A stretch of 51,746 nt of DNA from an uncultured Rhodospirillaceae bacterium (GTDB lineage: Bacteria > Pseudomonadota > Alphaproteobacteria > Dongiales > Dongiaceae). How positions within the stretch are numbered: position 1 is the first letter of the stretch; every line of letters starts with the position of its first letter. Location: assembly GCA_902826565.1 (NCBI GenBank), contig CADEFF010000018.1, forward strand, positions 9,538-61,283. The letters are read 5' to 3'. The position numbers were made by a program, and so were the translations under genes. Below are positions 34,483-43,953 of the stretch, one piece after another. The notes beneath the pieces are model-generated. The model did not search any database, was not told the DNA's origin, and worked only from the letters and a program-made list of their open reading frames with translations.

Positions 34483-35883
34483 TCAGTAGCGGTAGTGGTC
34501 CGGCTTGTACGGGCCCTCGCGGCCGACGCCGATATAGCTCGCCTGCTTCTCGCTGAGCTTCGTCAGCTTCGCGCCGACCTTGGCGAGATGCAGCGCCGCA
34601 ACCTTCTCGTCCAGATGCTTCGGCAGCACATAGACCTTGCGGTCGTATTTGCCGGGATTGGCCCAGAGCTCGATCTGCGCCAGCGTCTGGTTGGTGAAGG
34701 AGGAGCTCATCACGAAGCTCGGATGGCCGGTGCCGCAGCCGAGATTCACGAGGCGGCCTTCCGCCAGCAGGATGATCCGGCGGCCGCCCGGGAACTCGAT
34801 CTCGTCCACCTGCGGCTTCACGTTGTGCCACTTGTAGTTCTTGAGGGCGGCCACCTGGATCTCGCTGTCGAAATGGCCGATGTTGCAGACGATCGCGCGG
34901 TCCTTCATGGCGCGCATATGGTCGACGGTGATGACGTCGACATTGCCGGTCGCGGTCACGAAGATGTCGGCGCGGGGCGCTGCATCCTCCATGGTGACGA
35001 CCTCGTAGCCCTCCATCGCCGCCTGCAGCGCGCAGATCGGATCGACCTCGGAGACCAGCACGCGCGCGCCGGCGCTCCGCAGGCTCGCGGCCGAGCCCTT
35101 GCCCACGTCGCCGAAGCCCGCGACCATGGCGACCTTGCCGGCCATCATCACGTCGGTCGCGCGGCGGATGCCGTCGACCAGCGATTCGCGGCAACCGTAG
35201 AGATTGTCGAACTTCGACTTGGTGACCGAGTCGTTGACGTTGATCGCCGGCCAGAGCAGCCGGCCGTCCTTCGCCATCAGATAGAGCCGGTGCACGCCGG
35301 TGGTGGTTTCCTCGGTGACGCCGCGGATGCTCTTGCCGAGCGCCGAGTACCAGCCGGGCTTCGCCTTCACCCGCTCGGCGATCGCGGCATAGAGCACTTC
35401 CTCTTCCTCGTTGGTCGGCTTGGCGACGACCGAGAGATCCTTCTCCGCCTGGATGCCGAGATGGACGAGGAGCGTCGCGTCGCCGCCGTCGTCGAGGATC
35501 ATGTTCGCCGCACCGCCGTCGCCCCATTCGAAGATGCGGTGCGTGTAGTCCCAATATTCCTTGAGGCTTTCGCCCTTGTGCGCGAAGACCGGCGTGCCGG
35601 CGGCGGCGATCGCGGCCGCGGCATGGTCCTGCGTCGAATAGATGTTGCAGGACGCCCAGCGGACATCGGCGCCGAGCGCCTTCAGCGTCTCGATCAGCAC
35701 CGCCGTCTGGATCGTCATATGGAGCGAGCCCGCGACCCGCGCACCCTTCAGCGGCTGCGCCTTGCCGAACTCCTGCCGGAGCGCCATCAGGCCCGGCATC
35801 TCGGTCTCGGCGATGGCGATCTCGCGCCGGCCCCAATCGGCGAGCGACAGATCGGCGACCTTGAAGTCCTGACGGGCACTCAT
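34483..35883 (-). CDS. ahcY: S-adenosylhomocysteine hydrolase
   Basis: AhcY splits S-adenosylhomocysteine to adenosine and homocysteine, removing the inhibitor left by SAM-dependent methylation. The 466-residue protein has [53 protein letters not shown], the NAD-binding [10 protein letters not shown] and the C-terminal [18 protein letters not shown] and PDHYRY tail. The ATG at 35883 has AGGAG ten bases upstream. A candidate promoter lies at 35936-35965. I looked for an SAH riboswitch in the leader of roughly 45 bases and saw none. Its position beside divL is common in this class. Confidence 0.97.
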   Translation of the reverse strand: MSARQDFKVADLSLADWGRREIAIAETEMPGLMALRQEFGKAQPLKGARVAGSLHMTIQTAVLIETLKALGADVRWASCNIYSTQDHAAAAIAAAGTPVFAHKGESLKEYWDYTHRIFEWGDGGAANMILDDGGDATLLVHLGIQAEKDLSVVAKPTNEEEEVLYAAIAERVKAKPGWYSALGKSIRGVTEETTTGVHRLYLMAKDGRLLWPAINVNDSVTKSKFDNLYGCRESLVDGIRRATDVMMAGKVAMVAGFGDVGKGSAASLRSAGARVLVSEVDPICALQAAMEGYEVVTMEDAAPRADIFVTATGNVDVITVDHMRAMKDRAIVCNIGHFDSEIQVAALKNYKWHNVKPQVDEIEFPGGRRIILLAEGRLVNLGCGTGHPSFVMSSSFTNQTLAQIELWANPGKYDRKVYVLPKHLDEKVAALHLAKVGAKLTKLSEKQASYIGVGREGPYKPDHYRY

Positions 35884-35935
35884 CCGGGTAATCTCCTGCT
35901 CTCGGGGACGGGCTGGGATGCTGGCGGGCGCGGCC

Positions 35936-35965
35936 CCTATAGCAGCGGAAAGCGGCGCCCGGCAA
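35936..35965 (-). promoter_or_regulatory. Candidate ahcY promoter
   Basis: On the minus strand TTGCCG (35960-35965) and TATAGG (35936-35941) are 18 bases apart and about 53 bases upstream of the ahcY ATG. It would let ahcY be made independently of the ptsI operon that ends 118 bases upstream. Confidence 0.45.
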
Positions 35966-36001
35966 GGGGGCGGCGGCACAGGGCAGAGCCGGCGCCGGAT
36001 G

Positions 36002-37819
36002 CTAGCGCGCGAGCGTGTTGAAGTCGTCCAGCAGCGTCGCGATGCGGCCCGAATCCGACTGGTCCATGATGGTCCGGGCGCAGCGCGTGGCGGCCAGCAA
36101 ATCGAGCTCGCGGATCCGCTGCTTGACGCGCGGCAGCGCGGTCGCCGCCATGGAAAGCTCGCGGATGCCGAGCCCGAGGAGCAGGGCGGCGAAGCGCGGA
36201 TCGCCCGCGATCTCGCCGCAGACGCTGACCGGGATGCGAGCCCGGAGCGCCGCCTCGGTGGTGAACTGGATCAGCCGCAGCACCGCCGGGTGCAGCGGAT
36301 TGTAGAGATGCGCGACCTGCTCCTCGCCGCGGTCGATGGCGAGGGTGTACATGGTGAGGTCGTTGGTGCCGAGGGCGAAGAAATCGGCGACCTGGGCGAG
36401 CGCATCCGCGGCGAGCGCGGCGCCCGGCACCTCGATCATCACCCCCACCGGCGGCAGCGGGTCGGCGATCTTGATGCGCCGGCGCTTCAGCCGCTTGGCG
36501 ACGCGGGCCAGCACGTCGCGCACCTGCCGCACCTCGACCGTCGAGGAGATCATCGGCAGCAGGATGCGCAAGGGGCCGTGCGCGCTTGCCCGCAGCATCG
36601 CGGAAAGCTGCGTCTCGAGCAGCGGGCGCTCCTTCAGCGAGAGACGGATCGCGCGAAGCCCGAGCGCCGGATTGGCGCCGGCCCCGAGATGGGTCACCAG
36701 CGAATAGGCGAGCTTGTCGGCGCCGACATCCAGCGTGCGCACCGTGATCGGCCGGCCGCCGAGCCCCTCGATCAGCGAGGCGAGCGCCTCGTACTGCTCG
36801 TTCTCGTCCGGCAGGTCCTCGCGGTTCATGTAGAGGAACTCGGTGCGCAGCAGCCCGACCCCCGCGGCGCCGGTCTCGACGGCGAACTCGAGCTCCCGCG
36901 GCAGCTCGAGATTGGCCTGAAGCGTGACTTCCGTGCCGTCCCGGGTGATCGCGGGCAGGCGGCGAAGCCGCGAGAGCTGCCGCTGCTCGCGTTCGTCCTC
37001 GAGCCGCCGGCCGCGATAGAACTCGAGCGTGCGCGCCGTCGGATTGACGATGACATGGCCTTCGTCGCCATCGACCACGACGACGTCGCCGGTCCGCACC
37101 TTGCCGAGCAGCTCGGCGACGCCCAGCACGGCCGGCAGGCCTAGCGAGCGCGCCATGATCGCGGTATGGCCCTCGGCGCCGCCCAGCATCGCCGCGAAGC
37201 CCGAGACGATGCGCGGATCCATGAGGGCCGTGTCGGCCGGCGTCAGATCCTCGCCGATGATGATGCTGCCCGGCGGCAGCCGCTTGAAGGCGGTGTAGGG
37301 CGTGAGCGTCAGGTTGCGGATCAGCCGGTTGCCGACCACGCGGATGTCCTCGCCGCGCGCCGAGAGATAGGGATCGTCGAGCGCCGCGAAATCCTGCGCC
37401 ACCTTCGAGATCTCCGCCTGGACCGCGGCCTCGGCATTGATCGCTTCCTCGGCGATGCGGCGATCGACGCCGCGCACCACGCGGCTGCCGGTCAGCATCT
37501 GGAGATGCGCGTCGAGGAGGAAGCCGACCTCTTCCGCGGCCGCGCCCGGCAGGTTCGCCGATTTCGCCTTCAGCTTGCCGAGCTGCTTCTGCGCCTTGGC
37601 GACGGCGGCCGCGAAGCGCGCCCGCTCCGCCTCCACCTTCCCGGGCTCGATGTTGTATTCTGGCACATGGACCGAGCCCCCCTCCACCACATGGGCGGGG
37701 CCGATCGCGATGCCGGGCGAGACGCCGAGCCCCTCGAAGCGCAGCTCCGCCTTCGGCGCCTGCTTGCGGTGCGCCCCGCGGGGGTGCCGCGCCGGCTTCT
37801 CGGGACGCTCACTCTTCAT
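36002..37819 (-). CDS. ptsI: PTS enzyme I
   Basis: Enzyme I takes phosphate from phosphoenolpyruvate and passes it to HPr. The 605-residue protein has a basic leader of about 25 residues, [13 protein letters not shown], the phospho-histidine loop [21 protein letters not shown] (H218), the PEP-binding [29 protein letters not shown], and the active cysteine in VCGEIAGDP. No GAF domain is present, so it is not PtsP. The ATG at 37819 overlaps the end of ptsH by 11 bases. No sugar-specific IIB or IIC genes are near; with hprK and an EIIA-Man it forms a regulatory PTS of the alphaproteobacterial kind. Confidence 0.93.
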   Translation of the reverse strand: MKSERPEKPARHPRGAHRKQAPKAELRFEGLGVSPGIAIGPAHVVEGGSVHVPEYNIEPGKVEAERARFAAAVAKAQKQLGKLKAKSANLPGAAAEEVGFLLDAHLQMLTGSRVVRGVDRRIAEEAINAEAAVQAEISKVAQDFAALDDPYLSARGEDIRVVGNRLIRNLTLTPYTAFKRLPPGSIIIGEDLTPADTALMDPRIVSGFAAMLGGAEGHTAIMARSLGLPAVLGVAELLGKVRTGDVVVVDGDEGHVIVNPTARTLEFYRGRRLEDEREQRQLSRLRRLPAITRDGTEVTLQANLELPRELEFAVETGAAGVGLLRTEFLYMNREDLPDENEQYEALASLIEGLGGRPITVRTLDVGADKLAYSLVTHLGAGANPALGLRAIRLSLKERPLLETQLSAMLRASAHGPLRILLPMISSTVEVRQVRDVLARVAKRLKRRRIKIADPLPPVGVMIEVPGAALAADALAQVADFFALGTNDLTMYTLAIDRGEEQVAHLYNPLHPAVLRLIQFTTEAALRARIPVSVCGEIAGDPRFAALLLGLGIRELSMAATALPRVKQRIRELDLLAATRCARTIMDQSDSGRIATLLDDFNTLAR

Positions 37820-38108
37820 CGAACTTGCCCTCGACGAGGGCGCCGAGCCGCTCCAGCGCCTTCGCCGCATCGGGTCCCTTGGCGCGGATCTCGACGATGC
37901 AGCCCGGCCCGGCGGCCAGCATCATCAGCCCCATGATGGAGCGGCCGGAAACCTCCATGTCGCCTTTCAGCACCGAGATCTCCGCCTGCAGCCCGTCGAT
38001 CGTCTTGACGAAACGCGCCGCCGCCCGCGCATGCAGCCCGCGCTGGTTGCGGATCTCGACCTGGCGCACGAGCGCGCCGGCCGGCGGATTCGACGACGGG
38101 GGCGTCAT
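37809..38108 (-). CDS. ptsH: HPr phosphocarrier protein
   Basis: HPr carries phosphate from enzyme I to EIIA and can be phosphorylated on a serine by HprK. The 99-residue protein has the phospho-histidine in NQRGLHARAA (H26) and the regulatory serine in SGRSIMGLMML (S57); the 31-residue spacing equals that of H15 and S46 in classic HPr. It has about ten extra N-terminal residues. It overlaps the EIIA gene by four bases at its start and ptsI by 11 at its end. Confidence 0.95.
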   Translation of the reverse strand: MTPPSSNPPAGALVRQVEIRNQRGLHARAAARFVKTIDGLQAEISVLKGDMEVSGRSIMGLMMLAAGPGCIVEIRAKGPDAAKALERLGALVEGKFDEE

Positions 38109-38518
38109 TGGCCGTGGCCGTTCCCGTTCAGGAGTTGCGAGGCGACGTTGATGTATTTCCGTCCGGCCTCCTGCGCGGCCGCGACCGCAGCCGGCAGCTT
38201 CTCGGTGCCGCGGATGCTGGCGAGCTTGATCAGCATGGGGAGGTTCACGCCGGCGATCACCTCGACATTGGCGCGGTCGAGAACGGAGATCGCGAGGTTG
38301 GAGGGCGTGCCGCCGAACATGTCGGTCAGCAGCACCACCCCGTCTCCGGCATCCACCTTCGCGACCTGGTCGAGGATCTCCTGCCGCCGCTTCTGCATGT
38401 CGTCCTCGGGGCCGATGCAGACCGCGGCGATGCGCTGCTGCTTTCCGACGACATGCTCCAGCGCCAGGATGAACTCCTCGGCGAGGCGTCCGTGTGTCAC
38501 CAGCACCATTCCGATCAT
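38105..38518 (-). CDS. PTS EIIA component, mannose family
   Basis: The 137-residue protein has the N-terminal MIGMVLVTHGRLAEE with the phospho-acceptor His9, VVLLTDMFGGTPSNLA and a NLPML segment, all typical of mannose-family EIIA (ManX N-domain). In alphaproteobacteria this protein sits in the chvI-chvG-hprK locus and is thought to signal PTS phosphorylation state rather than to transport sugar. The ATG at 38518 is chosen because GGGAG lies eight bases upstream; an upstream start at 38533 would cover that site. No EIIB or EIIC is nearby. It overlaps ptsH by four bases. Confidence 0.92.
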   Translation of the reverse strand: MIGMVLVTHGRLAEEFILALEHVVGKQQRIAAVCIGPEDDMQKRRQEILDQVAKVDAGDGVVLLTDMFGGTPSNLAISVLDRANVEVIAGVNLPMLIKLASIRGTEKLPAAVAAAQEAGRKYINVASQLLNGNGHGQ

Positions 38519-38536
38519 GCCTTGATCTCCCAACCC

Positions 38537-39535
38537 TTAGTCCCGTCGCGTCGCACTCCCCGCGGCGCGGCCGGCATTCCCCGGCGCCGCCGCTTCGCGC
38601 GCCGCCTCCTCGAGGCCCACATCGCGGTGGCGGAGACTGACCTGCCGGCCGCGGCCGCGCAATAGCGCCGCCAGACGCTCGGCGACGAAGACCGACCGGT
38701 GCCGGCCGCCGGTGCAGCCGACCGCGATGGTGAGATAGCTCTTTCCCTCGCGCTCGAAGCGCGGCAGCAGCGGCATGACGAGGTTCTCGAGCGAGGCGAT
38801 GAAGGGCGCGAAGCCGGGATCGTGCTCGATGAAGCGCTGCACCGCCGCGTCGCCGCCCGAAAGGGCGCGAAGCGCCGGCTCGTAGTGCGGATTGGCGAGG
38901 AAGCGCGTGTCGAAAACGAGATCGGCTTCGCGCGGCAGTCCCCGGCGATAGGAGAAGGACATCACCGTGACGGTCGGCGCCGGCCGCTCGGCGAGCGCGA
39001 AATGCCCCGTCAGCAGATGGCGCAGGTCGCCGATCGCAAGCTCCGACGTGTCGACCACGAGATCGGCGCGCGCGCGCACCGGCTCCAGCAGGTCGCGCTC
39101 CTGGCGAATGCCGTCCTCGACCGGACGGTCGAGCGCCAGCGGATGGCGGCGCCGCGTCTCGGTGAAGCGGCGGCGGATCACCTCGTCGGCGGCGGTGAGG
39201 AAGAGAAGCCGGACGGCGATCGTGGGATCCGCCAGCAGCCGGTCGAGCGCCTCGCCGAGAGCGGCGGCCGAGAAGTCCCGGGTGCGGCTGTCGACGCCGA
39301 TGGCGACCGGCCGGGCGATGCCGCTGCCCCCCGCCTCGGCGAGACGGTCGAGCAGCGGCAAGGGCAGATTGTCCACCGCCTCGTAGCCGATGTCTTCGAG
39401 GGTCTTCAGCGCCGTGGTGTGGCCGGCGCCGGACAGACCAGTCACCAGAACGAGCGGCAGGCGCCGGGTAGCCGCGCCGGTCGCCGGCTCTTTGGCCGGC
39501 GTCCCGGCCGCCTCGGAAGGGGCGGTGCGGGTCAT
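38537..39535 (-). CDS. rapZ: RNase adapter / nucleotide-binding protein RapZ
   Basis: The 332-residue protein has a P-loop-like motif, GLSGAGHTTALKTLED (33-48), the EAVDNLPLPLL segment, FLTAADEVIRRRFTETRRRHPL, SFSYRRGLPREADLVFDTRFL, NPHYEPALR and the C-terminal CTGGRHRSVFVAERLA. In enterobacteria RapZ guides decay of the GlmZ small RNA and so controls GlcN-6-P synthesis; the role in alphaproteobacteria is less clear. The P-loop lysine is His39; relatives in this class often carry Arg there. It overlaps hprK by four bases and is 18 bases from the EIIA gene. The alanine-rich N-terminal 25 residues and the C-terminal tail look disordered. Confidence 0.92.
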   Translation of the reverse strand: MTRTAPSEAAGTPAKEPATGAATRRLPLVLVTGLSGAGHTTALKTLEDIGYEAVDNLPLPLLDRLAEAGGSGIARPVAIGVDSRTRDFSAAALGEALDRLLADPTIAVRLLFLTAADEVIRRRFTETRRRHPLALDRPVEDGIRQERDLLEPVRARADLVVDTSELAIGDLRHLLTGHFALAERPAPTVTVMSFSYRRGLPREADLVFDTRFLANPHYEPALRALSGGDAAVQRFIEHDPGFAPFIASLENLVMPLLPRFEREGKSYLTIAVGCTGGRHRSVFVAERLAALLRGRGRQVSLRHRDVGLEEAAREAAAPGNAGRAAGSATRRD

Positions 39536-39999
39536 GGGGCCGGGATTATAGCTCCGGGTAGGGCGCGCGCCGCAAGCCGCAGCTTGGCGGCGGCCGAGGC
39601 GAGGAAGGGATCCAGCATCACCAGCGGCAGGTCGAGCCCCAGATAGCGGCAGCTTTGCGGCCCCGGCAGCCGGTCGAGGTTGCGCCCCGGCAGCAGGTCG
39701 GCGACCAGCGCCAGCGGCGCCTCGGCGGCGCCCGGCAGGGCGAAGATACCGAGCCCGCGCACCTCGAGCCGATGCCGGAGCCCGGACGGCGCCTCGGCGG
39801 AAGGCCCGACCCAGACCCTGCCCGCGCGAAGCTCGAGCCGGACGCGGTCATCGCCGATGAGGAGCGCGCCGCCATCGACGAGCCGCAGCGCCAGGTCGGA
39901 CTTGCCGGTGCCGGAGCGGCCGCGCAGCAGGATCCCCGCCCCGTCGATCGCGACGGCGGTGGCATGGAACTCGATGGCGATCGGCGCCTCGTCGCTCAT
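39532..39999 (-). CDS. hprK: HPr kinase/phosphorylase, short form
   Basis: The 155-residue protein corresponds only to the catalytic domain of Gram-positive HprK; the N-terminal domain is absent, as is normal in alphaproteobacteria. The P-loop GRSGTGKSDLAL (27-38) and the following LIGDDRVRL and RGLGIF segments are visible. It should phosphorylate HPr on S57. It overlaps chvG by four bases and rapZ by four, so it is made with both the two-component system and the PTS proteins. Confidence 0.92.
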   Translation of the reverse strand: MSDEAPIAIEFHATAVAIDGAGILLRGRSGTGKSDLALRLVDGGALLIGDDRVRLELRAGRVWVGPSAEAPSGLRHRLEVRGLGIFALPGAAEAPLALVADLLPGRNLDRLPGPQSCRYLGLDLPLVMLDPFLASAAAKLRLAARALPGAIIPAP

Positions 40000-41744
40000 C
40001 GGACGGGCCCCGGCGAAGGAAGCTCGATCACGAAGCGCGCGCCCGCGATCTCGCCGCTGTCGTCGAGGAGGTTCTCGGCGAGGATCCGCCCCCCATGGGT
40101 CTCCACGATCTGCTTCGAGATCGAAAGGCCGAGGCCGGAATGGCTGCCGAACTTCTCGGCCCTGGGCCGCTCACTGTAGAAGCGCTCGAAGATCGCCTCG
40201 AGCTTGTCGGGCGGAATGCCGGGACCCTGGTCCTCGACGACGATGCGGATGATCTGGCCCCGGCGCGCGGCGCCGATCCTGATGCGGCCGCCGGGCGGGC
40301 TGAAGGAGATCGCGTTCGCGATCAGGTTCCGCATCACCTGGACGAGGCGGCTCTCGATGCCGATCACCTCGAGCGACTGGTGGTGCGCGAGGTCGAGCTC
40401 GATGCGCGGCGCGTCGCCGTCCGCCGTGGCGCGATGCATCTCGGCCAGCATCGCCAGCATGCGGCCGAGATCGACCGGCTCGGTCTCCGCGCGCGACAGC
40501 TCCGCGTCGAGGCGGGAGGCGTCGGAAATGTCGGAGATCAGGCGGTTCAGCCGCTGCACGTCGTCGAGGATGATCGCCATCAGCTTACGCTGCTGCGCCG
40601 GATCCTCGATCCGCGCCACCGTCTCGACCGCGCTGCGCAGCGAGGTGAGCGGGTTCTTGATCTCGTGCGCGACGTCGGCGGCGAAGCGCTCGATCGCATC
40701 CATGCGCTCGAGCAGCGTCTGGGTCATGTCGCGGAGCGCGCCGGAGAGGTCGCCGATCTCGTCATGCCGGTGCGTGAAGTCCGGGATCGTCGTCTTCCGT
40801 CCCTGGCCCCGCCGCACCCGCTCGGCCGCCTCGGCGAGGCGGTGGATCGGGCGCGCGATCGTGCCGGCGAAATAGAGCGAGAGCACGATGGTGATGGCGA
40901 GCGCGATGCCGAAGACGCGAAGGATGGCGAGCCGCACGCCGCGCACCGAATCCTCGATCTCGCGCCCGTCGGTCGAGACCATGAGCGCGCCCAGCACCTG
41001 GCGGTAGCGCTGCACCGGCACGGCGACCGAGAGCACCATCCCGCCCTCGCCGTCGCTGCGGACCATGGTGACGGTCTCGCCCACGAGCGCGCGCTGCGCC
41101 TCGGGATAATCCGCCGCCTCCTGGTCCGCGGGTTCGCGGTAGATCGGCAGGGAACGGCCGCCCGGCAGCTTGTTCACCACCCATTCGTAGATGTCGGTCA
41201 CCAGATTGCCGACCAGGTTCTGCTGGGTCTTCGGCGCCAGCACCTCGATCTCGATGTTCCCGGCCGAGCCCGTCATCTTGAAGCTGTCGGCGAGCAGCCT
41301 GCCTTCGGCGTCGAAGAGGCGCGCCCGCACCTTGGAGACATCGACCAGCCGCCGCACCGTGTGGCGCACCGTCTCCGGCACCAGATGCTCGTCGCCGAGC
41401 GAGCCGGTGGAGACCCCGATCGTGCCGAGCGCGCCGGCGAAGAGCTCCGCCTGGGTGCGCAGCGCGCTCAGGCGCGAATCGACGAGGTTGTTCCGGTAGT
41501 CGTCGAGATAGAGCAGCCCCGCGATCGGAATCATGATCGCGAGGATGTTGAGCGTCAGGATCCGGCGGGTGAGCGGCGAGCCGCGCCGCCGGCGACGGCG
41601 GGCGGCGCGCAGGCGCGCTTGCCGCCGGGCTCGCGCCGGCCGGGCGGGCGCTTCCGGCGTCTCCGCCGCCGGCCGCGTCGCGGTGAGGGGCGGCTCGGCG
41701 CGGCGATCGAGCGAGGCCGGTCGGATCTCCCGGTTCACGGTCAT
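39996..41744 (-). CDS. chvG: ChvG-type sensor histidine kinase
   Basis: The 582-residue inner-membrane kinase has a long arginine-rich cytoplasmic N-terminus (1-58), a first membrane helix at about 62-82 (ILTLNILAIMIPIAGLLYL), a periplasmic stimulus-sensing domain to about 270, a second helix (FGIALAITIVLSLYF), HAMP, the phosphoacceptor DVAHEIKNPLTSL (H360), and an ATPase domain with NLIANAISFSPPGG, EDQGPGIP and HSGLGLSISKQI. ChvG (ExoS, BvrS) senses acid and envelope stress in relatives. It follows chvI after 32 bases and overlaps hprK by four. The basic N-terminus is longer than usual. Confidence 0.92.
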   Translation of the reverse strand: MTVNREIRPASLDRRAEPPLTATRPAAETPEAPARPARARRQARLRAARRRRRRGSPLTRRILTLNILAIMIPIAGLLYLDDYRNNLVDSRLSALRTQAELFAGALGTIGVSTGSLGDEHLVPETVRHTVRRLVDVSKVRARLFDAEGRLLADSFKMTGSAGNIEIEVLAPKTQQNLVGNLVTDIYEWVVNKLPGGRSLPIYREPADQEAADYPEAQRALVGETVTMVRSDGEGGMVLSVAVPVQRYRQVLGALMVSTDGREIEDSVRGVRLAILRVFGIALAITIVLSLYFAGTIARPIHRLAEAAERVRRGQGRKTTIPDFTHRHDEIGDLSGALRDMTQTLLERMDAIERFAADVAHEIKNPLTSLRSAVETVARIEDPAQQRKLMAIILDDVQRLNRLISDISDASRLDAELSRAETEPVDLGRMLAMLAEMHRATADGDAPRIELDLAHHQSLEVIGIESRLVQVMRNLIANAISFSPPGGRIRIGAARRGQIIRIVVEDQGPGIPPDKLEAIFERFYSERPRAEKFGSHSGLGLSISKQIVETHGGRILAENLLDDSGEIAGARFVIELPSPGPVR

Positions 41745-41776
41745 CCCAGAACTGTCGGGAGGCCGCCGGGCAAGGT

Positions 41777-42478
41777 TCAGGCTTCGCGGTAGCGATATCC
41801 GACGCCGTAGAGCGTCTCGATCATCGCGAATTCGGAGTCCGCCGCCTTGAATTTCTTGCGCAGCCGCTTGACGTGGCTGTCGATGGTGCGGTCATCGACG
41901 TAGATATGCTCGCCATAGGCCGCGTCCATGAGCTGATCGCGGCTCTTCACATGGCCCGGGCGCGTGGCGAGCGCCTTCAGCAGCAGGAACTCGGTGACGG
42001 TGAGCTGCACCGGCCCGCCCTTCCAGCTGCAGGCGTGGCGCAGCGGGTCCATCACCAGCTCGCCGCGCACGATGGATTCGCCGCCGGCCTGGGGAACCCC
42101 GTCCTCCTTGCCGGCCGCCTCGCGCCGCAGCAGCGTGCGGATGCGCTCGATCAGCAGGCGCTGCGAGAAGGGCTTCTTGATGTAGTCGTCGGCGCCCATG
42201 CGCAAGCCCATGATCTCGTCCACCTCGTCGTCCTTCGAGGTGAGGAAGATCACCGGGAGCTGCGTGGAACGGCGCAGCCGCTCCAGGAGCTCCATGCCGT
42301 CCATGCGGGGCATCTTGATGTCGAGGATGGCGAGATCGACCGGCTGGGCGGTCAGCGCCTTCAGCGCCTCGGCCCCGTCCGTATAGGTGCGGACCGCGAA
42401 CCCCTCGGCCTCGAGCGTCATCGAGACCGAGGCCAGGATGTTGCGGTCGTCATCGACCAGCGCGATTGTCTGCGCCAT
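41777..42478 (-). CDS. chvI: ChvI-type response regulator
   Basis: The 233-residue OmpR/PhoB-class regulator has a receiver with DDD (9-11), the phosphoacceptor in [13 protein letters not shown] (D53), LTSKDDE and IKKPFS, and a C-terminal winged helix with [22 protein letters not shown] and [14 protein letters not shown] ending in VGYRYRE. It is the partner of ChvG and the first gene of the minus-strand chvI-chvG-hprK-rapZ-EIIA-ptsH-ptsI operon. The ATG at 42478 has GAGGGA about nine bases upstream. In rhizobia and Brucella this pair controls envelope and host-adaptation genes. Confidence 0.94.
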   Translation of the reverse strand: MAQTIALVDDDRNILASVSMTLEAEGFAVRTYTDGAEALKALTAQPVDLAILDIKMPRMDGMELLERLRRSTQLPVIFLTSKDDEVDEIMGLRMGADDYIKKPFSQRLLIERIRTLLRREAAGKEDGVPQAGGESIVRGELVMDPLRHACSWKGGPVQLTVTEFLLLKALATRPGHVKSRDQLMDAAYGEHIYVDDRTIDSHVKRLRKKFKAADSEFAMIETLYGVGYRYREA

Positions 42479-42821
42479 GAATTTTTCCCTCTCCGACAAG
42501 AGTTTAGAAGCTTTGACCCAGCGCCGCCAGCCCGGCCGTCCGGACCCCCTGCGGCAGCCTTGCGACTTTCGGTCGCGAATATGGCGCAACGGTGGAGAAA
42601 TCGCGTCGGAAGCGGGGATTTACAATAGGGGGGCGACAAGCGGATGGCGCGAAACGGACGCCGCGCGCGAAGGGCGCCCCGGCGATGCGTTCGCCGGCGC
42701 CGAACAGCGCCGGGGCGACAATGCAGGACGCCTCCGCCAAAGACGCCGGGCGGCGGTCGCCGCCTAATGGAGTCGATGACGACGCCCGCCGCCTCCCGCC
42801 GGGCGAACCTCCGACAGTGAA
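42479..42821. other. Divergent intergenic region, chvI / PPOX gene
   Basis: This stretch of 343 bases must hold promoters for both genes. On the minus strand TAAACT lies about 30 bases upstream of chvI, without a good -35. On the plus strand TACAAT (42621-42626) is a possible -10. A small hairpin, GCGAC-TTTCG-GTCGC, lies around 42562-42576. No gene is seen. Confidence 0.35.
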
Positions 42822-43331
42822 ATGGCCTCGACTGACCTCATGGACAAGCAAACCAACGACATGCCCGCGACCGATCCCGCGCTCCTGGTGGCGGAGCTCA
42901 TCGCCAATGGCGATCGCGCCACGCTCGCGACCTCGCTCGCCGATTCCGGCAACTGGCCCTACGCTTCGCTGGTGCTGATCGCGACCGACCGCGACGGCGC
43001 CCCCCTGCTGCTGCTTTCCGAGCTTGCCGAGCACACCCGCAACCTCGCAAAGGATCCGCGTGCGAGCCTCCTGGTCGACGGCACGGGTGGGCTCGACAAT
43101 CCGCTGACCGGTGCGCGCGCCACGCTGCTCGGCCGCGTCTCGCCGACTGCCGATGCCGAAGCCCTCGAACGCTTCATCGCGCGCCATTCGACGGCGCGCA
43201 TCTATGCCGGCTTCCGCGATTTCCGCTGCTACCGCTTCGAGATCGAGCGGGCCCATCTCGTCGCCGGCTTCGGCCGCATCGAATGGGTGGAAGGCGAGCC
43301 GCTGCGCCGCGCGTCGAAGGCGCGTCGCTGA
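42822..43331 (+). CDS. PNPOx-like FMN-binding protein (HugZ type)
   Basis: The 169-residue protein has the split-barrel flavin fold: RATLATSLADSGNWPYASLVLIATD, LLLLSELAEHTRNLAKDPRASLLVDG, then LTGARATLLGRVSP and a C-terminal YAGFRDFRCYRFEIERAHLVAGFGRI, which resembles the haem-utilisation HugZ/pyridoxamine-oxidase-related proteins. The HugZ iron-binding C-terminal domain is not present, so haem degradation is uncertain; a flavin reductase or F420-like role is also possible. The start may be the ATG at 42822 or at 42840; neither has a strong site. It is divergent from chvI. Confidence 0.8.
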   Translation: MASTDLMDKQTNDMPATDPALLVAELIANGDRATLATSLADSGNWPYASLVLIATDRDGAPLLLLSELAEHTRNLAKDPRASLLVDGTGGLDNPLTGARATLLGRVSPTADAEALERFIARHSTARIYAGFRDFRCYRFEIERAHLVAGFGRIEWVEGEPLRRASKARR

Positions 43332-43884
43332 AGCGGCCCGAAGGAACCGGAATGCGATCCCCGAATATTGGACGGCCCCGCGCGCGGTCCGGCGTGAGCC
43401 GATCGCGGCAGGGCCGTCCCGACGCGGGGAGCACCGGGGTCGATGAAAGCCTCGCGCAGAAAATCCGCGAGGCCCGATCGTCGCGCCGTCCCGTTTCCGG
43501 TTCGACAGACCGACGATCCACCGGCCGCAGCACCCGCACCCGCGTCGAAGGCAGCGAGCGGGAAAATCTTCGGAAAGAGAAGCGCCCCTCTCCCACGCCA
43601 TGGCATGAACCGGCGCCGCCCGGGCAAGTTCCGCCCGGAGCCGCACCGCGCCGCCACTATCCTCGAGAGCCGCGACAGTTCCGCCACACCGCCGCTCCCG
43701 GGACGGTCTCGTAGCGAGTTGAGGAAGAAGGCGTTTCCGATCCCGCTGTCCGGCTCGAGACGGCGACGGAAAACCGGAGGCACGACCCATGTAATGACGG
43801 AAGAATTGCAGCCGACCCGTCGCTCGACCTTATATGGTGCCTCGACGGGGCGCTAGCAATGGCCGCGCGAAAACGGCGTGTGCG
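43332..43884. other. Intergenic region upstream of lemA
   Basis: About 550 bases contain several open frames of 130-185 codons, but all are arginine/serine/proline-rich, have mixed third positions and no ribosome-binding site. I do not call a gene. The base composition looks less GC-rich than the flanking genes. A candidate promoter is at its right end (43807-43837). Confidence 0.35.
43807..43837 (+). promoter_or_regulatory. Candidate lemA promoter
   Basis: TTGCAG (43807-43812) is followed after 19 bases by TATATG (43832-43837). It lies about 115 bases upstream of the lemA start, with the 15-base tandem repeats between, so the repeats would be in the transcribed leader. Confidence 0.35.
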
Positions 43885-43940
43885 AGAACGGAACGCCCGG
43901 AAACGGAACGCCCGAACATAGAACGCCCGAAAACGGAACC
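43885..43940 (+). repeat. 15-base tandem repeat in the lemA leader
   Basis: Units AGAACGGAACGCCCG (43885-43899), GAAACGGAACGCCCG (43900-43914) and AACATAGAACGCCCG (43915-43929) are followed by a partial fourth, AAAACGGAACC (43930-43940). The period is five codons, and in the lemA frame the units would read as TERPE-type pentapeptides, but the lemA start at 43954 has its own ribosome-binding site. Confidence 0.85.
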
Positions 43941-43953
43941 AAGGAATCGGCCC

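Noticed and set aside
32163..34556. Plus-strand frame of 797 codons opposite divL
   Set aside because: There is no domain likeness; the minus strand encodes clear PAS and kinase motifs.
35884..36001. SAH or SAM riboswitch before ahcY
   Set aside because: The leader is short and I found no sequence resembling the known SAH riboswitch core; only a promoter-like pair is seen.
43443..43856. Possible 137-codon gene on the plus strand
   Set aside because: It is basic, low-complexity, with mixed third-position composition and no ribosome-binding site.
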